This document shows, one piece after another, positions 12,336-24,064 of a stretch of DNA of 64,000 nucleotides. The notes under the pieces are model-generated. The model searched no databases. It had not been told where the DNA came from and was given only the letters and a program-made list of their open reading frames with translations. Source of the DNA: Chalara sp. BL73 (Eukaryota > Ascomycota > Leotiomycetes > Helotiales); the NCBI GenBank assembly GCA_918026815.1, contig CAKJVC010000171.1, positions 372,001-436,000 on the forward strand. The letters are read 5' to 3'. The translations under genes were made by a program, and so were the position numbers. How positions within the stretch are numbered: the stretch's first letter is position 1; each line of letters begins with the position of its first letter.

Positions 12336-12835
12336 TCACTGCACTGCAGGCTTGGATATTACAGATCTGATGACGACCATGAAGCCAATTACTGTCTGTC
12401 TCAATGCTAAGACTGTCGATAGAAGATAGAAGTCGTTCCCCCAACAGTAAGTACAATGCCCCCCCCCTTTCTTCCAAAACTCCCTGATGAAGCCAGATGA
12501 GCCTCTCACGCTCGTAGGGCTGAGGAAACTAAAAACAACTAGATCTTCCTGTCCACAGTGTATACTTTGGTCGCGGAAGAGGACCGCGGAGACAAGAGCA
12601 AACCCGACAGTGTTCCTCACCTGCACCGGAAGTGTCAAGGAGAGGTCAGGCCATTTGGCGGTATAGGCGTACGAATACACAATGGCTGAGCGCTCGGCCT
12701 CCCTCCACATGAATGCAATCTCGAAAGCGAGTGCAGCTCCAAACAAAACCTGGCAAACGTTGTGAGATTGATACGCCTTCTAGTAAGAGGACTAACCCTT
12801 GGTGGGAGATTACACAGATAGCTAAGAAGTCTCAT
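12336..12835 (-). CDS. Possible small two-exon gene or gene remnant
   Basis: Weak candidate. On the minus strand an ATG at 12835 opens 13 codons to 12797, followed by a 47-nt GTTAGT..CAG intron (12750-12796), and the frame then stays open from 12749 to a stop at 12336, giving about 150 aa. The stretch 12621-12749 looks most coding-like, with hydrophobic residues FGAALAFEIAFMW and then YSYAYTAKWPDLSLTLPVQ, and is followed by a GTGAGG donor-like site. A 72-nt in-frame intron at 12549-12620 is also possible. No family recognised. It may be a decayed gene. Confidence 0.25.
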
Positions 12836-13475
12836 ACCACAAGGACATACAAATAACGCAAATTACCCTGCGCGGATGCCTGAGCATCTTAACAATGTGA
12901 GGAACAATTCTCAGTGTCTAGCTATTGAAAGGCAAGAGACCCTGGAATTGACGTCGACAAGACATGTCTACAACCATGTAGTACTCTATTATGGAAATTC
13001 AAGAATTTGAGAAATGCTCATCACAATAGATGTGTTGTCATTACTCTATAAAAGTGTTACGAAGATTCATGGATGTGGTCGGCCGTTGTGTAAGTATACA
13101 TAACAAGCAGAACCCATTTGACAACAAGACGTTTCAATCCAACTCTAGAAAGCCCTCCATCCCTCTTTGAAGATTGGACCTTTCTTTGCTTTGAGCCCGA
13201 ATAGCTACTTAAATGTTTTGCTTTTCTCCTAGTGGAGCGATGACCAATGGACTGACATAACCATGATGTTGAACGACAATAATCTGCAAGCTTACAGCAT
13301 ATTAGATGGACTGATGAAGCATGTAAGACCATCGGATCCATGATGTTACCTCATGAGCGTCTTGGAATTGGCTGCTTTATGAAAGCGAGCCCTTTATATT
13401 CAGGACGATCAATCCTGGTGGATTGGGCTCCGTAACCTTGCTTGTTAGGGCACTGCTGATTCTCACCATGGCTTT
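12836..13475. other. Intergenic
   Basis: AT-rich sequence between the weak candidate gene and the cyclin stop codon. A 94-codon minus-strand frame at 13057-13341 has no recognisable domain and was not accepted. Confidence 0.4.
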
Positions 13476-14514
13476 CTATTTGTCTAAGCCACGTGCTTTT
13501 ACAAAGCGATTGATTTGTTCCCTCGAAAGCTTCTCATTGTACAATTCCTGAACTTCATAGAAGGAAATGATTTCTTGCGTACAATCAACAATGGCTTCGA
13601 TATCAATATCACTCTCTGCCAACCATTCTTGCACGCGCAAAACCTTTGCATCAGCTCCTCCATAATATGAAGGCTCGTTGCCGGCTTTCACTTGAGCCGC
13701 GGAGCTTAAGGCTTGATGCGCAGCACTTGCAATGTTTCCTACAGAAGGTCCAGCATTTTGAATGCCGGTATTATTTGGCCGAAGCACCAAAGCCAAAAGA
13801 ATTGCCATGAGCGCAACGGTATGAGGCGCAAAAAGAAGGGGAATATCGGTCATATAATGATCGTTTATGATTGACCAAGCAAGAGCAGATTCTTCTTGAG
13901 TAAGAGAAAATGTGCTCTGCAAAGAAGTCAAACTTTTGTATGGCTGGTGGACAATCATCTGAGAGCTCATCTCCGAAATCAGGAAGAATTCACATTCGCC
14001 CAATTTCGAAGTGTCGTTGCTAAAGAATTCTGCGAAGAGGCATCAGTGGAATCCTTATTGGAAGAAATGCAGATATTACCAGGCCATAAGGTGCGCCCTT
14101 CAGCAACAACAAGTCTGATATGATGTGGACATTCCTCCATCTTGCAAGCCAGATACACAGCTGTAGCAATCACCAAGTATGGGTTGGTTCGTCGTATCTC
14201 AACTTTTGTATAGAACCGGCGTATATATAACTGTGCTGTAGCCATTGCTTGTTGCCGCACTCCGAGACGTTTTCCAATTCTCGCTATTTCTGTGGCATGA
14301 AACGATCAGACTTGTTATATCAAGGAGAACAGGCAATGAGGTGTTTATATTTACGTTGATTGAAGTATATGCTCAGATGCCGTATCTGCGGAAGGGGAAA
14401 CATTTGGACGAGATTGAGCTCCTCTTCCTCAAGCTTCTTGCGGAGGTCTGCCAGCTGTTCTCTAGTGAACTGCCAATTTCTGCGCTGTGTAGATTCCCAA
14501 TAGTTTGCAGCCAT
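13476..14514 (-). CDS. SSN8: Cyclin C, Mediator kinase-module cyclin
   Basis: Three minus-strand exons, 14355-14514, 14080-14289 and 13476-14029, separated by 65- and 50-nt introns, give 307 aa in frame. It begins [14 protein letters not shown], the typical cyclin C start, then shows the cyclin box with [35 protein letters not shown] and [14 protein letters not shown]. The C-terminal half carries the second cyclin fold ([20 protein letters not shown]). By family it partners the Cdk8/Ssn3 kinase in the RNA polymerase II Mediator complex. It is divergent from the mitochondrial carrier gene downstream on the plus strand. Identification is strong. Confidence 0.93.
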
Positions 14515-15116
14515 TTTTAACCTTTTCTTCCTGCAGAAGCCTACTTTTTGTTTGGGCCTCAAGACAGTGTCCTTGCAAACGGGGGGACACAAGGCTGGGG
14601 GAAGGCTTTACCACTGGTGAAATAGTCATTCACCAGAGGTTCGTCTTTAGCCTGTTATATTGAATTTAAGAAACAGCCTCGAAGGGTAGAGATAGGCGGA
14701 CTAAGGAGAAAAAAAACGAGATGCTGTCTGCGGTTCCAGGACCCGATGCATGGTGGGCAAAGTTTAAAAGCTGCAGTGACACAAGCTCAAAATCGAGGCT
14801 GATAAAAGAACGGAAACACGGCGCTTGGAGACCCCAGCGAACCTTGCACATCTTGGCGTTATATTGACGAATCTTGTAAAGGTTGTTTAAGATTTCCAAG
14901 GCTAAGGTTGTGAATGACAGCAACGTCGTTTTCTACAGAGCAAATACTTGTACATGGTGGGATGTTTACGTTTTCCTGAATCCGCTCGGTAGGCCTAATT
15001 ACCAAGATACACGATAGCTTCCATGATACCAAAACACCCAACATCAACAATTGATCTCCTGGTCAACTTCAAACCATGCGAAAATCTTAACACATTCCCT
15101 CCTGCACGTCGACAAG
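14515..15116. promoter_or_regulatory. Divergent promoter region
   Basis: About 600 nt separating the start codons of the cyclin C gene (minus) and the carrier gene (plus). There is no credible exon. An in-frame upstream start for the carrier at 15051 was not used because the added residues look non-coding. Confidence 0.5.
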
Positions 15117-17514
15117 ATGATTCCCTCCGAATCGCAGAATTCACGCGACGCTCGCATTGAGGCGCTGTGGAAGAAGCTAGACACGCAACAGAAGGGCGAG
15201 ATTGACGTCGTTGGACTCCAGCGTGGCCTCAAGAAATTAGATCACCCGCTCAAAAATGCAAAGAACTTAATCGACGAGATCATGAGGGCGATCGACAAGA
15301 ACGGAGACAAGATTATTCAGTATGAAGGTACGTATACAAGATCTTGGACCCAACTTGCGTATCATCCACCGCCAGCCATACCTAGGCAGCTAAATGCCGC
15401 AACAGAATTTCGCGTATTTGTCGAACAGACCGAGAAGGAGCTTCTTTCACTTTTCGATTCCATCGATAGGGACCAGGACGGTAGACTAGATAAAAAGGAA
15501 TTGCAAGCAGCATTTAAGAAGGCAGGACTGGCCGTACCTAATTCCAAGCTGGACCAATTCTTTACTGAAGTCGATGAGAACAACGATGTGAGTTCAATCA
15601 TTCTTACGCATTTACTTTTACTAACATAGTTCAGGGTTATATCACATTCGATGAGTGGAGGTATGTGCAAGTTGAAACTCGGGCATAAATATGCTGGGAC
15701 GAGAGGAGAAGAGCGATAGCGCAAGTGTCAGATTCTCGTAGCCAACATCTTTAACTCGAAGAATTGGCTGACTTGAACTACAACGCCTGCGTTGGACTCT
15801 TATCCCATCTCCTGGTACATTTCGGATGATTGCAATGACTAATTATAACAGAAACTTCTTGCTGTTCCTTCCTGCAACCAGACACACTCCATTGAAGGCA
15901 GTGCTGTCATATTACTCTTCGACGGTATCTATCAATTCGGAAGGCGATACTTCAATTAGGGAGGATACACTAGAGGGCCTAGGTAACCCCCAAGTCTCAT
16001 ACCTCCAATTGCTGTTCGGTGCTGTGATGGGGATCGCGAAGCCAATTCGAACCACAACGGCAACGACAACAGAGCCAATGCAAGACCTTCAGCAGGTTGA
16101 TCGTAGTGAGGGTATGTATTCTTTGACGCATTCCTGTCTTTATCTAGCAGCACTAATCTAGACTAGCAGTATCTGGCGACGTTAGCCCCAGTTTCGCAGC
16201 TTCAGCTCAACCAGCATCAGCAGAGCGGAAGCCCAAGTCTAGTCTCCTTACAGATGGCAACAGTGGAAAATCATTGCTAACGGAAGTGCTCCCTTCCCCA
16301 GGCTACTTTTTAGCAGGTGGAGCAGCAGGAGTCATATCACGTCAGTATATTCCCTTTTAACTTCCTGTCACGAGAACACCAGCTGCTATCTGCTTAATAC
16401 TATAATATGGATTCCTTGCTTGCACAAGTACCACGGCCCCAATGTTAACCTAAGTACAATAGGCACTGCAACAGCACCCCTTGATCGGCTCAAAGTCTAT
16501 CTTATCGCAAATGTGAAGGCTTCAACCGCCACGCCTATCCTCGCTGCAAAGAAGGGTGACATTCCCGCTGCCGTCAAGCACTTTAGTGAGCCTCTGGTTG
16601 CCGCATCTAAGGAGCTTTGGAAGGTGGGCGGGATTAGAAGCCTGTTTGCTGGTATGCAATCCTCTTTTCTATTGGACAGTGTAAACTAACATGTGGAGGC
16701 AATGGATTGAACGTTTTGAAAGTGATGCCAGAATCAGCGATTAAATTCGGCTCGTATGAAACCGCAAAGCGTGCATTGGCTCAGTATGAAGGACACGGCG
16801 ACCCGAAGAACATCCATCCGTTTTCGAAGTTCCTTGCTGGCGGTTTTGGTGGAACAGTTTCACAGTAGGTGACCACCTTGCATGAGCTAATGGCCTTCTC
16901 TAACATCAAGCAGGCTCTTTGTATATCCAATGGATACTCTCAAGTTCAGGTAAATACCTTGATTCACTAAAAGTTGTATGCGCTTACACAATCATAGAAT
17001 GCAGTGCGAAACCGTCTCCGGCGGTCTTCGAGGCAACAAGCTAATCGTTGAAACTTGGAAGAAGATGCTGAAGCAGGGTGGTTGGCGTGCACCGTACCGC
17101 GGCCTCACCATGGGACTCGTTGGAATGTTTCCGTACGCAGCTATCGATCTGAGCACCTTCGAGGCATCCAAAGCCGCATACGCGCGACGTAACGCGAAGC
17201 GATTGGGATGTCATGAGGAAGACGCTCAGCCGGGATCCGCTGCAACGGCATTTCTTGGTGGTTGTTCTGGAGCCTTGGGAGCAAGCATTATGTATCCAGT
17301 CAACTTGCTTCGGACACGGCTTCAGGCCCAAGGAACCGTCTTGCATCCGCCAACATATACGGGTATCTGGGACGTCGCCCAAAAGACCGTGAAGAACGAA
17401 GGCGTTCGGGGATTGTTCAAGGGACTTACTCCAAATCTGATCAAGGTCGTACCTGCCGTCAGCATTACATACGTCGTCTACGAAAATGGCAAGAAGGCTC
17501 TAGACTTACACTAG
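15117..17514 (+). CDS. SAL1: Ca2+-dependent mitochondrial ATP-Mg/Pi carrier (SCaMC/Sal1 type)
   Basis: Nine exons: 15117-15327, 15406-15587, 15635-15660, 15852-16111, 16170-16340, 16463-16651, 16699-16864, 16914-16949 and 16998-17514; together 585 aa with all phases matching. The N-terminal part holds four EF-hand positions: the first (near 22-33) is degenerate, the others (60-71, 91-102, 127-138) keep calcium ligands, e.g. DRDQDGRLDKKE. Three mitochondrial carrier repeats follow, marked by APLDRLK, YPMDTLKFR and YPVNLLRTR. By family it exchanges ATP-Mg for phosphate across the inner membrane under cytosolic calcium control. The third exon is only 26 nt and lies inside the fourth EF hand. Confidence 0.92.
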
Positions 17515-18507
17515 ATTTCGATTCGAGATGGAGCGCTGCTTTGAGCATAGCGAAGCGGGCATATATTTATGGTCTAGAGGACTATTGCATTTGCAGAGGC
17601 GTTTGCATCATATGTGGTCTGCTTTTCACAATATGGCGTTTATAAGGATACCCTGACCGAAAGAAAGGTCGTTGCAGCTATTGCATGGAATTGCATCAGG
17701 GATTTTCGCTAGGTAGCGATATAGGTGATTAAGTAGCTGAATGAATCACCTTTATACAGCAATATACAAGCACATACATGTCTTGCCGTGAATCATGTGA
17801 AAGCGGATTGCCTGGTTTGCTTCTAACGTATCGATAGTTTGCTTTACAACACTAAGCCTCTATATTCAAAGCACAGCTAAGATGTGAAACCACCATCTAA
17901 CATGAGGACCAAGCAGATTTTCGAGCACGGTATCTGCCTCTTGGGGATGTAGAAGACCGCGCTATACCAGGAAATGCTAGCCCAGCGTGTCTCCGCGCGA
18001 GGGGTGAAAAGCTTTACTGCCCCCCCCCCCCTTTACCGCTTCCTAAGAAGAATTTTTTGTGTTCTTCTGTACTCGCTCCTGCGCGTGGCCTTCTGCGCAA
18101 TAGCCGACTGGAGAGATACGCTCGTGCACCTCTCCTAGGCGCATCACAGGAGGGGCGGTTATGACTGCGTCAAGGCCTGGGAACTTGCGATGCCGAGATC
18201 TTGTTGCTTGGGGTGCGCAGAACATTAAGCTGGGAACGAATCTGCAATAGCGTTCACGGAGGATAGGGCATAGGCGTTACTTTTAAGTATTGCGCCTGGC
18301 ACGGAATAAGGAGTATAGTAAATGAAAGACACTAATGCTGGAGAAGCTGCAAAGCGCTGGCATTTATATCACATAAGGAGTATCTATATGCTTTATTTAC
18401 TTCGCAGCCGCTAAAGATCAAAAGTGACCTAAAGAAACATTGCGAGATGACCTCCATCAAGATGCGAAGGTATCAAAGTATGTGCAAGAAGGAGCAAGCT
18501 CGCTCGT
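17515..18507. other. Intergenic, convergent 3' ends
   Basis: About 1 kb between the carrier and the GH72 gene. It contains a C12 run (18020-18031) and an 11-nt direct repeat, ATAAGGAGTAT, at 18306-18316 and 18373-18383. No gene found. Confidence 0.5.
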
Positions 18508-20053
18508 TTAATACATCAAAAGCCACCCGAAGACGCCCATCATTGCAAAGGCCAAGGTGGCCCAGCTTTTTTGCAGGTTCGCTCCTGCTCCCTTCTTGCT
18601 GGTGGTTGCAGCTGGGGCGGCGGATGTTGTCGTGGTTGGAGAGGTCGCGCCACTGGGGACGTTGCTCTTATCGTCAGCGAGTGGCGTGATTGCAAGGTTT
18701 TCCAGCTTGACGCCGCTGCTGGATTCAACATATTGATCGACGGTCAGCTTTGTAACAGACACTAGTTTGCCGTTGTTGGGATTGGCAATGCCGTTGTCGA
18801 TCAAAGTCTGTACTCCCGGAGGAACAGCAGGAATGGTGAAGTTGGTGGTGAAACCAGATTTTGTGGTAATCAAGGATGATTTACAGGTAGGAGGAACAAC
18901 AGAAGTGTTTGTGGCGGTAACACCCTGAATCAGCGTTGTGTTGAGAGTGTTGAATTGCGCTTGAAGGACCTCAAAATCTGGAAGGTATTTAACTGACCCG
19001 TTGCTGTACAGATTTACAAGGCCATAATTGGACTTCTCTTGTGTGTATTCATAAACTACGCCTCCAGAAAGGACTGGAGTAACTTCTGGCCCGTAGAGAG
19101 AAGGAACTTCTGTCCATATTCTGGGATATGGAACATTGCATCCATACTCGCTGAAGAAGACAGGAACACTAGTCTTTGCGAAGTCGCTCACTAGAACATC
19201 ATAGCCCGAGGTAGTGAATGAAGAGTCACCACACCAAGAATATGAGTTCAAAGCAAAGAGATCCACACGGGTTGGGTCTGTTGCATCGCCGGTTTCGGTG
19301 CACTGAAGATAGTTCCAGGTATCAAGGAGCAAGTCTCGAACGTCTGCGGCACTATAGCCAACAGGAATCTGTCGGGCAGAGTTCTTTGCAATATAGTTCT
19401 TCAGGTCCCGAGTAACAGCCTATAATAATTAGGATTTAACTTTAAAGCGCATCCAATGATAACACTTACTCTCATATATTGAGGCACGGTTGCGTGGCTC
19501 TCCTCGTTGATAACTTCATTTCCGGAGAAAAACAGTAAGGTATTTGGGTAGTTCTTGAATGCCTCGACGACCCCAAAGGTTCTGTTCAAATAACCATCAT
19601 AATAACTTTCCCAAGGAGCCACACGATTTATACTTTCGCCGGAGAGCGGCGAATTAACATCCAGAAGAAGGTAGATTCCCACAGCATTGAAGATGCTTGC
19701 GCAAAGGTCATGGTTGATGTTCGGATCAAGGTTGTACACACGAATAGCATTGATGCCCAGCTTCTGCATTATAGCCGCATCTCGAAGACACACCGCTCCA
19801 TCGCTCAATGGGTCGCTTCCAGGATTATATCCTGAGCTTCCTGCAGGTTGGTAGGCAAGCCCAACGATCTGGAATCGCTTTCCCGTCTTTGGGTTGACGA
19901 AGTTGGCGCCTTGAATCTCGAGGGTCGGTACTGCGAGCGCGATGCTTGCAAACGTCGCAAGCAGGAGCGTGAGCTGAGGACATGATTAGCAATGGGCGGA
20001 CGAGCTGGAGACGAAGCGCGCAAATCGATCCATACCACGTTTATTGCGAACAT
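18508..20053 (-). CDS. GPI-anchored beta-1,3-glucanosyltransferase, GH72
   Basis: Minus-strand exons 20036-20053, 19470-19973 and 18508-19419 (introns 62 and 50 nt) give 477 aa. The first intron splits the signal peptide (MFAINV + LTLLLATFASIALA). The GH72 domain starts at QGANFVNPKTGKRFQIVGLAY; the expected catalytic glutamates are Glu159 in SGNEVINEE and Glu265 in FSEYGC. There is no cysteine-rich X8/CBM43 module after the catalytic domain. A Ser/Thr/Ala linker and a C-terminal hydrophobic stretch (WATLAFAMMGVFGWLLMY) match a GPI signal. By family it elongates cell-wall beta-1,3-glucan at the plasma membrane or wall (Gas/Gel family). Confidence 0.93.
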
Positions 20054-20855
20054 CTCGGGCCAATGGCGAGGATTGTGAAACCTCGGACCTTTTTTTTGGT
20101 TTCCTCCCCGCAAATCTCAGGAATGAATGACAAAAGTTTGATCTTTTTGAAGGGAGCGTAAGGAGAGAAACGAGCGAAGATGAAGAAGAAGAAAAAGCGA
20201 AAGAAGAGAGCAAAGAGGCGAGGAGGAGGGAGATGATTGACTGGTACAATCAAGTAGAAACAACGAGTAGAGGAATAAGGTGAGCAACGAGGTTTAATTA
20301 CCCCATGGACACGGATAAAAGCGGGGATTCATATCGTGATTGATAAGTTAAGTACTGCAAGTACATACAATACTGTACAGTAACAGCACGGTCCAGTAAA
20401 TCGACCGGTCGCCCCCTGCCACATCGTATCGATTAAGGTTCTTACCGAATCGGCCAGGCCAAGCCCCCAATCCTATGAAACAATTGGATACGCCTTCCTT
20501 ATTTGATACAGAAATGAAACGCCTCCTTCTGAGTAAGCAAACTGGGCAAGCAATGCACGCATCAACTCGAGCATGAAATTATGATTGGCGGGGGAGTTTG
20601 CTGGCGAAGGCGTGTTATATGGTTTGCCGAGAGCAGTAGAGAATCTGTTTCGCACAGAGAATGGGGGTAACTGATCTTTGGTACAGATGATAGTTCACTC
20701 ACTCCTAGAGGGATGGACAGGAATGGTCAATTATGAGTTTTCTATTTGTATAAAAGCCCTAAAACATCATGTTTGGACGCCGCGAATAAGTCTCATAGCT
20801 CTAAGTGCTTGAGTCTCCCAGATTAAACTTCATATCTCTCATAATTCTTACACGT
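20054..20855. promoter_or_regulatory. Promoter region of the GH72 gene
   Basis: About 800 nt upstream of the minus-strand GH72 gene and downstream of acl2. It is pyrimidine-rich on the coding strand close to the ATG. A perfect 12-bp palindrome TACTGTACAGTA lies at 20371-20382. No gene found. Confidence 0.45.
20371..20382. repeat. 12-bp palindrome
   Basis: TACTGTACAGTA is a perfect palindrome about 320 nt upstream of the GH72 start codon. It matches the core of the hairpin at 9948-9967. Protein binding is possible but unsupported. Confidence 0.5.
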
Positions 20856-22790
20856 CTATCCTCTGAACTCCTCAATCTTGTTCTGCGCTGCACGACCTGG
20901 GACCAGGGCGAGAGGGACGATTCCACTGACGTGCATATCTGGGCCATACACATGCATATCCAGCTTCAATTCTTGTCCGACCGACTTGATGTTCTTCAGG
21001 CCTTCTTGGTAGTTGGGTCCAGCGCGTCTGACCCAGATTTGAACCTTATGCTCAATGAGCTGAGGTGCAAATTCTCGGAGGGCGCGAATGACACCCTTAA
21101 AGGTGGATGCGACGTTGGTGAAGTTAGCAATACCACCACCAATGAAGAGAACCTTGCCCTCCGGGGAAAGAGGAGCACGCAGCATTAAGTCAAGAACTGT
21201 TCGTGCATAGTGGAAGGTTTGAGTCTCAGTTGGTGCTCCAGAGTACTCTCCGTAGTTGGCGAGCTGATCAGAGAAACCACTGCTTGCAATGGCGTCAGCA
21301 TAGACAACTGAAGCACCACCACCAGCAACCAAGGTCCAGATACGTCCATTAGGGTTTAGGATTGTCAGCTTGAGGGATGCACCAGTCTTCGCATCAAGCT
21401 CGGCGATATAAGCTTCCTCCTTGCTCAATTCACGACCGAAAGGGGCAGGGAACTCCATAGGAGGCCCTGCATCAATATTGACCTTTCCATCAGCAGACTT
21501 GGCAGCGGTAATACCAAGGGCAGCTGGCGAACGCGCGACAGCCCACTTGACACCGCACTCAAATTCTGCGGTCTGATCAAGCTTAGCGGCCAAATCCAAG
21601 AAGTGCACATCCGCTGATGTGCCTTCAGAGTTGGGAATAACGACTAGAGGGTTGATTTCGAGGTAGGTGAATTGGCAATCGACGTAGACTGCGTATAATC
21701 TCGTGATGAAGTCGACTAGAACATTATGGACGCCCTTGGGCACTTTCTTGAGAAGACCAGTAGCGATTTCTTGATTGGAGGGATATTCAGAGAGGTCAAC
21801 TGGGATTAAAAGCTTTTCAGCTTTGGCATCAACGTCACCAACGTCTACTCCTCCCTCATGTGTAAAGAGAATCCAATCGCCCTAAAAGAGAAGCGGTTAG
21901 CACGTGAAGGTATAGAGTACATGGCTTGCAAAAGACAGAAAGATGTCGACTGCTTGATCAATATTTCCATAGGGCTGAAATCTATAAAGCCGCCGAAGCT
22001 ATGCCCCAGCTACTTATGCAGGTACGAAATTGGATGGCTTCTTCCCATGTGGTCGAGTATCGTAGGTGGGACCAGGAACATGTTCTTAGCGTCCGCTCGT
22101 CCGGCCGGCTGGTACACAAAATCTACCCGAACCGGCTGTGAGCCGGATCTGAAAAGAACAAAATTGCCCAGCGCCCCGGACCATTTTGCAGCATATCGAA
22201 AATCCGATGGCGTTTAGAAGAAAGGAAATTTGTCCTTTTTTAATCTCGTTCCGGAGGCCAAGAATCCACTGATCCTATGGCTCCCGCCATCATGGAAATC
22301 TTTCGGAGCGGAATATGCACATAAACAAATCGAAGAAAGTCGGACATACCTCTCTTTGGGAATTGATGTTAATGTAGTACTCCGTTCCGTCTGGGTGCGG
22401 TACGAATGGCTCGACCAAGAATTGTCTAAGGACACCAACGACAGTTTCTACCTTTTGGGGCTTTCCAGCACGCTCAGCGATCCAAGCCTTCGCCTCTGGC
22501 CAGGTCTTATTCAAAGCTAGGAGGCCGCTCTTGCCTCGCCGCTTGATAAGTTGATCAGGCTTTGCAACGAACTTAGAGCCGGGAACGAGGAGCCATGGAT
22601 ATATGGTTTCCGCCTGGTCAAGAATTGAGGAGACTGATGCATCTTCTGGAAAGTATAGGGAGGCGAGCTTTGGAGGAGGGTTGTGTACTGCGGATTTTGG
22701 GAGAGGAGAAGGCTTGATGACTGGAGCTCTGGTGAGGTGATAGTTGATGATGGCCTTTCCATCAGCCTCGGAGATTGACTTCGCAGACAT
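20856..22790 (-). CDS. acl2: ATP-citrate synthase subunit 2 (small subunit)
   Basis: Two minus-strand exons, 22350-22790 and 20856-21881, give 488 aa, the usual size for the fungal small subunit. It matches the N-terminal ATP-grasp and citrate-binding half of animal ATP-citrate lyase: [20 protein letters not shown] at the start, then [27 protein letters not shown], and the citrate-binding part [19 protein letters not shown] and [15 protein letters not shown]. With the product of the adjacent divergent acl1 it cleaves citrate with ATP and CoA to cytosolic acetyl-CoA and oxaloacetate. The single intron is 468 nt, several times the window norm, and includes a CACGTG hexamer near 21901. Confidence 0.96.
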
Positions 22791-24064
22791 TGTGAGAGAG
22801 GAAAGGTGTGTTGCTGTTCAATTGGGTCAGCTAACGTCTTCTCTGTGCGTGTAATGAGCTAACAAAAAAGGGTGCTAGATGTTGCTATTGTCTGTATATT
22901 GATCAGACTTGGGATAATACACTTGGAATTGAATGTTGAACAACAAATGATGATGACCATCCGAGCATTCAACCAAACTAGGCAAACACATAACCATTGA
23001 GAAGTCGGTGAGCTGCCTATCCATCATCCCTTGGTACTTCGCAGGGAGCAATTACAGGGGAAAGGGCAAGGAAGGGGAGAGCACCCGGCGACAACTTCAA
23101 CTTACCAAGGGGATGTGTTTGTTGCTAACCCCCAACGCCTTATTGACAACGAGCAACTATGAACAGGTATTGATGGACGATGATACTGGCGAAAGAGGTA
23201 GGTTAGAAAGTGTGGTGGTGATGGTGGTGGTGGTAGTGGAGTGGGAGTGGTTATGATTACGGACACCGAGGAGTTGAGGTGGAGGGAGAAAGCAGCGCGA
23301 ATCGAGAGTATTCTCTTACTTTCACTGTTCAAGTTTCGAGGACCAGAATTTTGGCGTGGGGAGGGGGCGAGGGGTTTAGTGGTGAGCGGTCAGGGAAAGC
23401 TTGGCTTTACGGGTTCGGTTGATTTTTCTTAGGCCGCTCAACAACCCCGAAGTGGAGCCTTATTGGGCTTAATTCCCCTACGGCACAAAGCAGAGTCAGC
23501 CTGTTACCACTAAGCTTACCCAATCCTGCCAGCTCTTGTTGATGGAGGTCCGACCAACGCACACCCTCTACCCCCCCAAAAAATAAAAAACCAGAGAGAA
23601 AGGGCGACAGGGATAAAGCTCAATTCACCTCAACCACATACTCGCACCTCTCAATAATAATAGGTTTCAAGGGCAGCCAGAGCCACCAATTTGATTCTCA
23701 CCCCCTTCCTCCCCACCGTCGGACTCCGCAACCCTTTTGTTCAGTCAATTGTCCGGCCATTACACAACTCCAAACCAACTCCATCCCACATCACAACTCC
23801 CTCATTCTATTGTTCTCGGGGTTCATTGTTCGACCATCAGAGGGGCTGCATCTGCCAAAATCTTACCTCGCGAGACTGCCCTTTCCCGACTTACCCACCC
23901 ACAAACTTTATCCTTTCCTTGACTTTACTCCAGCTCGGATCGAACAGTTCTGGTATTCACCTGTAAATTGGTAGGTTGATTAATTTCGTCGTCGTCTTCT
24001 ACCCTCAAGCTCCGCAACACTCTAGCAGACGCATCACTAACCTCAATTGAAGCTCAGAGTCAAG
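22791..24064. promoter_or_regulatory. Shared acl2/acl1 bidirectional promoter
   Basis: A 1.27 kb spacer between the divergent start codons of the two ATP-citrate lyase subunits, which must be made in matched amounts. It has a GGT-rich microsatellite at about 23213-23245 and long CT-rich blocks on the acl1 side (about 23560-24000). A possible acl1 5'-UTR intron (GTAGGT near 23970 to CTCAG at 24056, with ACTAACC between) is suggested by signals only. Confidence 0.6.

Larger units (their letters stand above)
8661..12620. other. Gene-poor stretch
   Basis: About 4 kb with only short, unrelated frames on both strands and no family I recognise. It holds a C10 run at 9037-9046, a short hairpin at 9948-9967 and a TTGGG triplicate at 10031-10048. 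It could contain non-coding transcripts, long leaders or eroded genes; nothing can be assigned from sequence alone. Confidence 0.4.
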
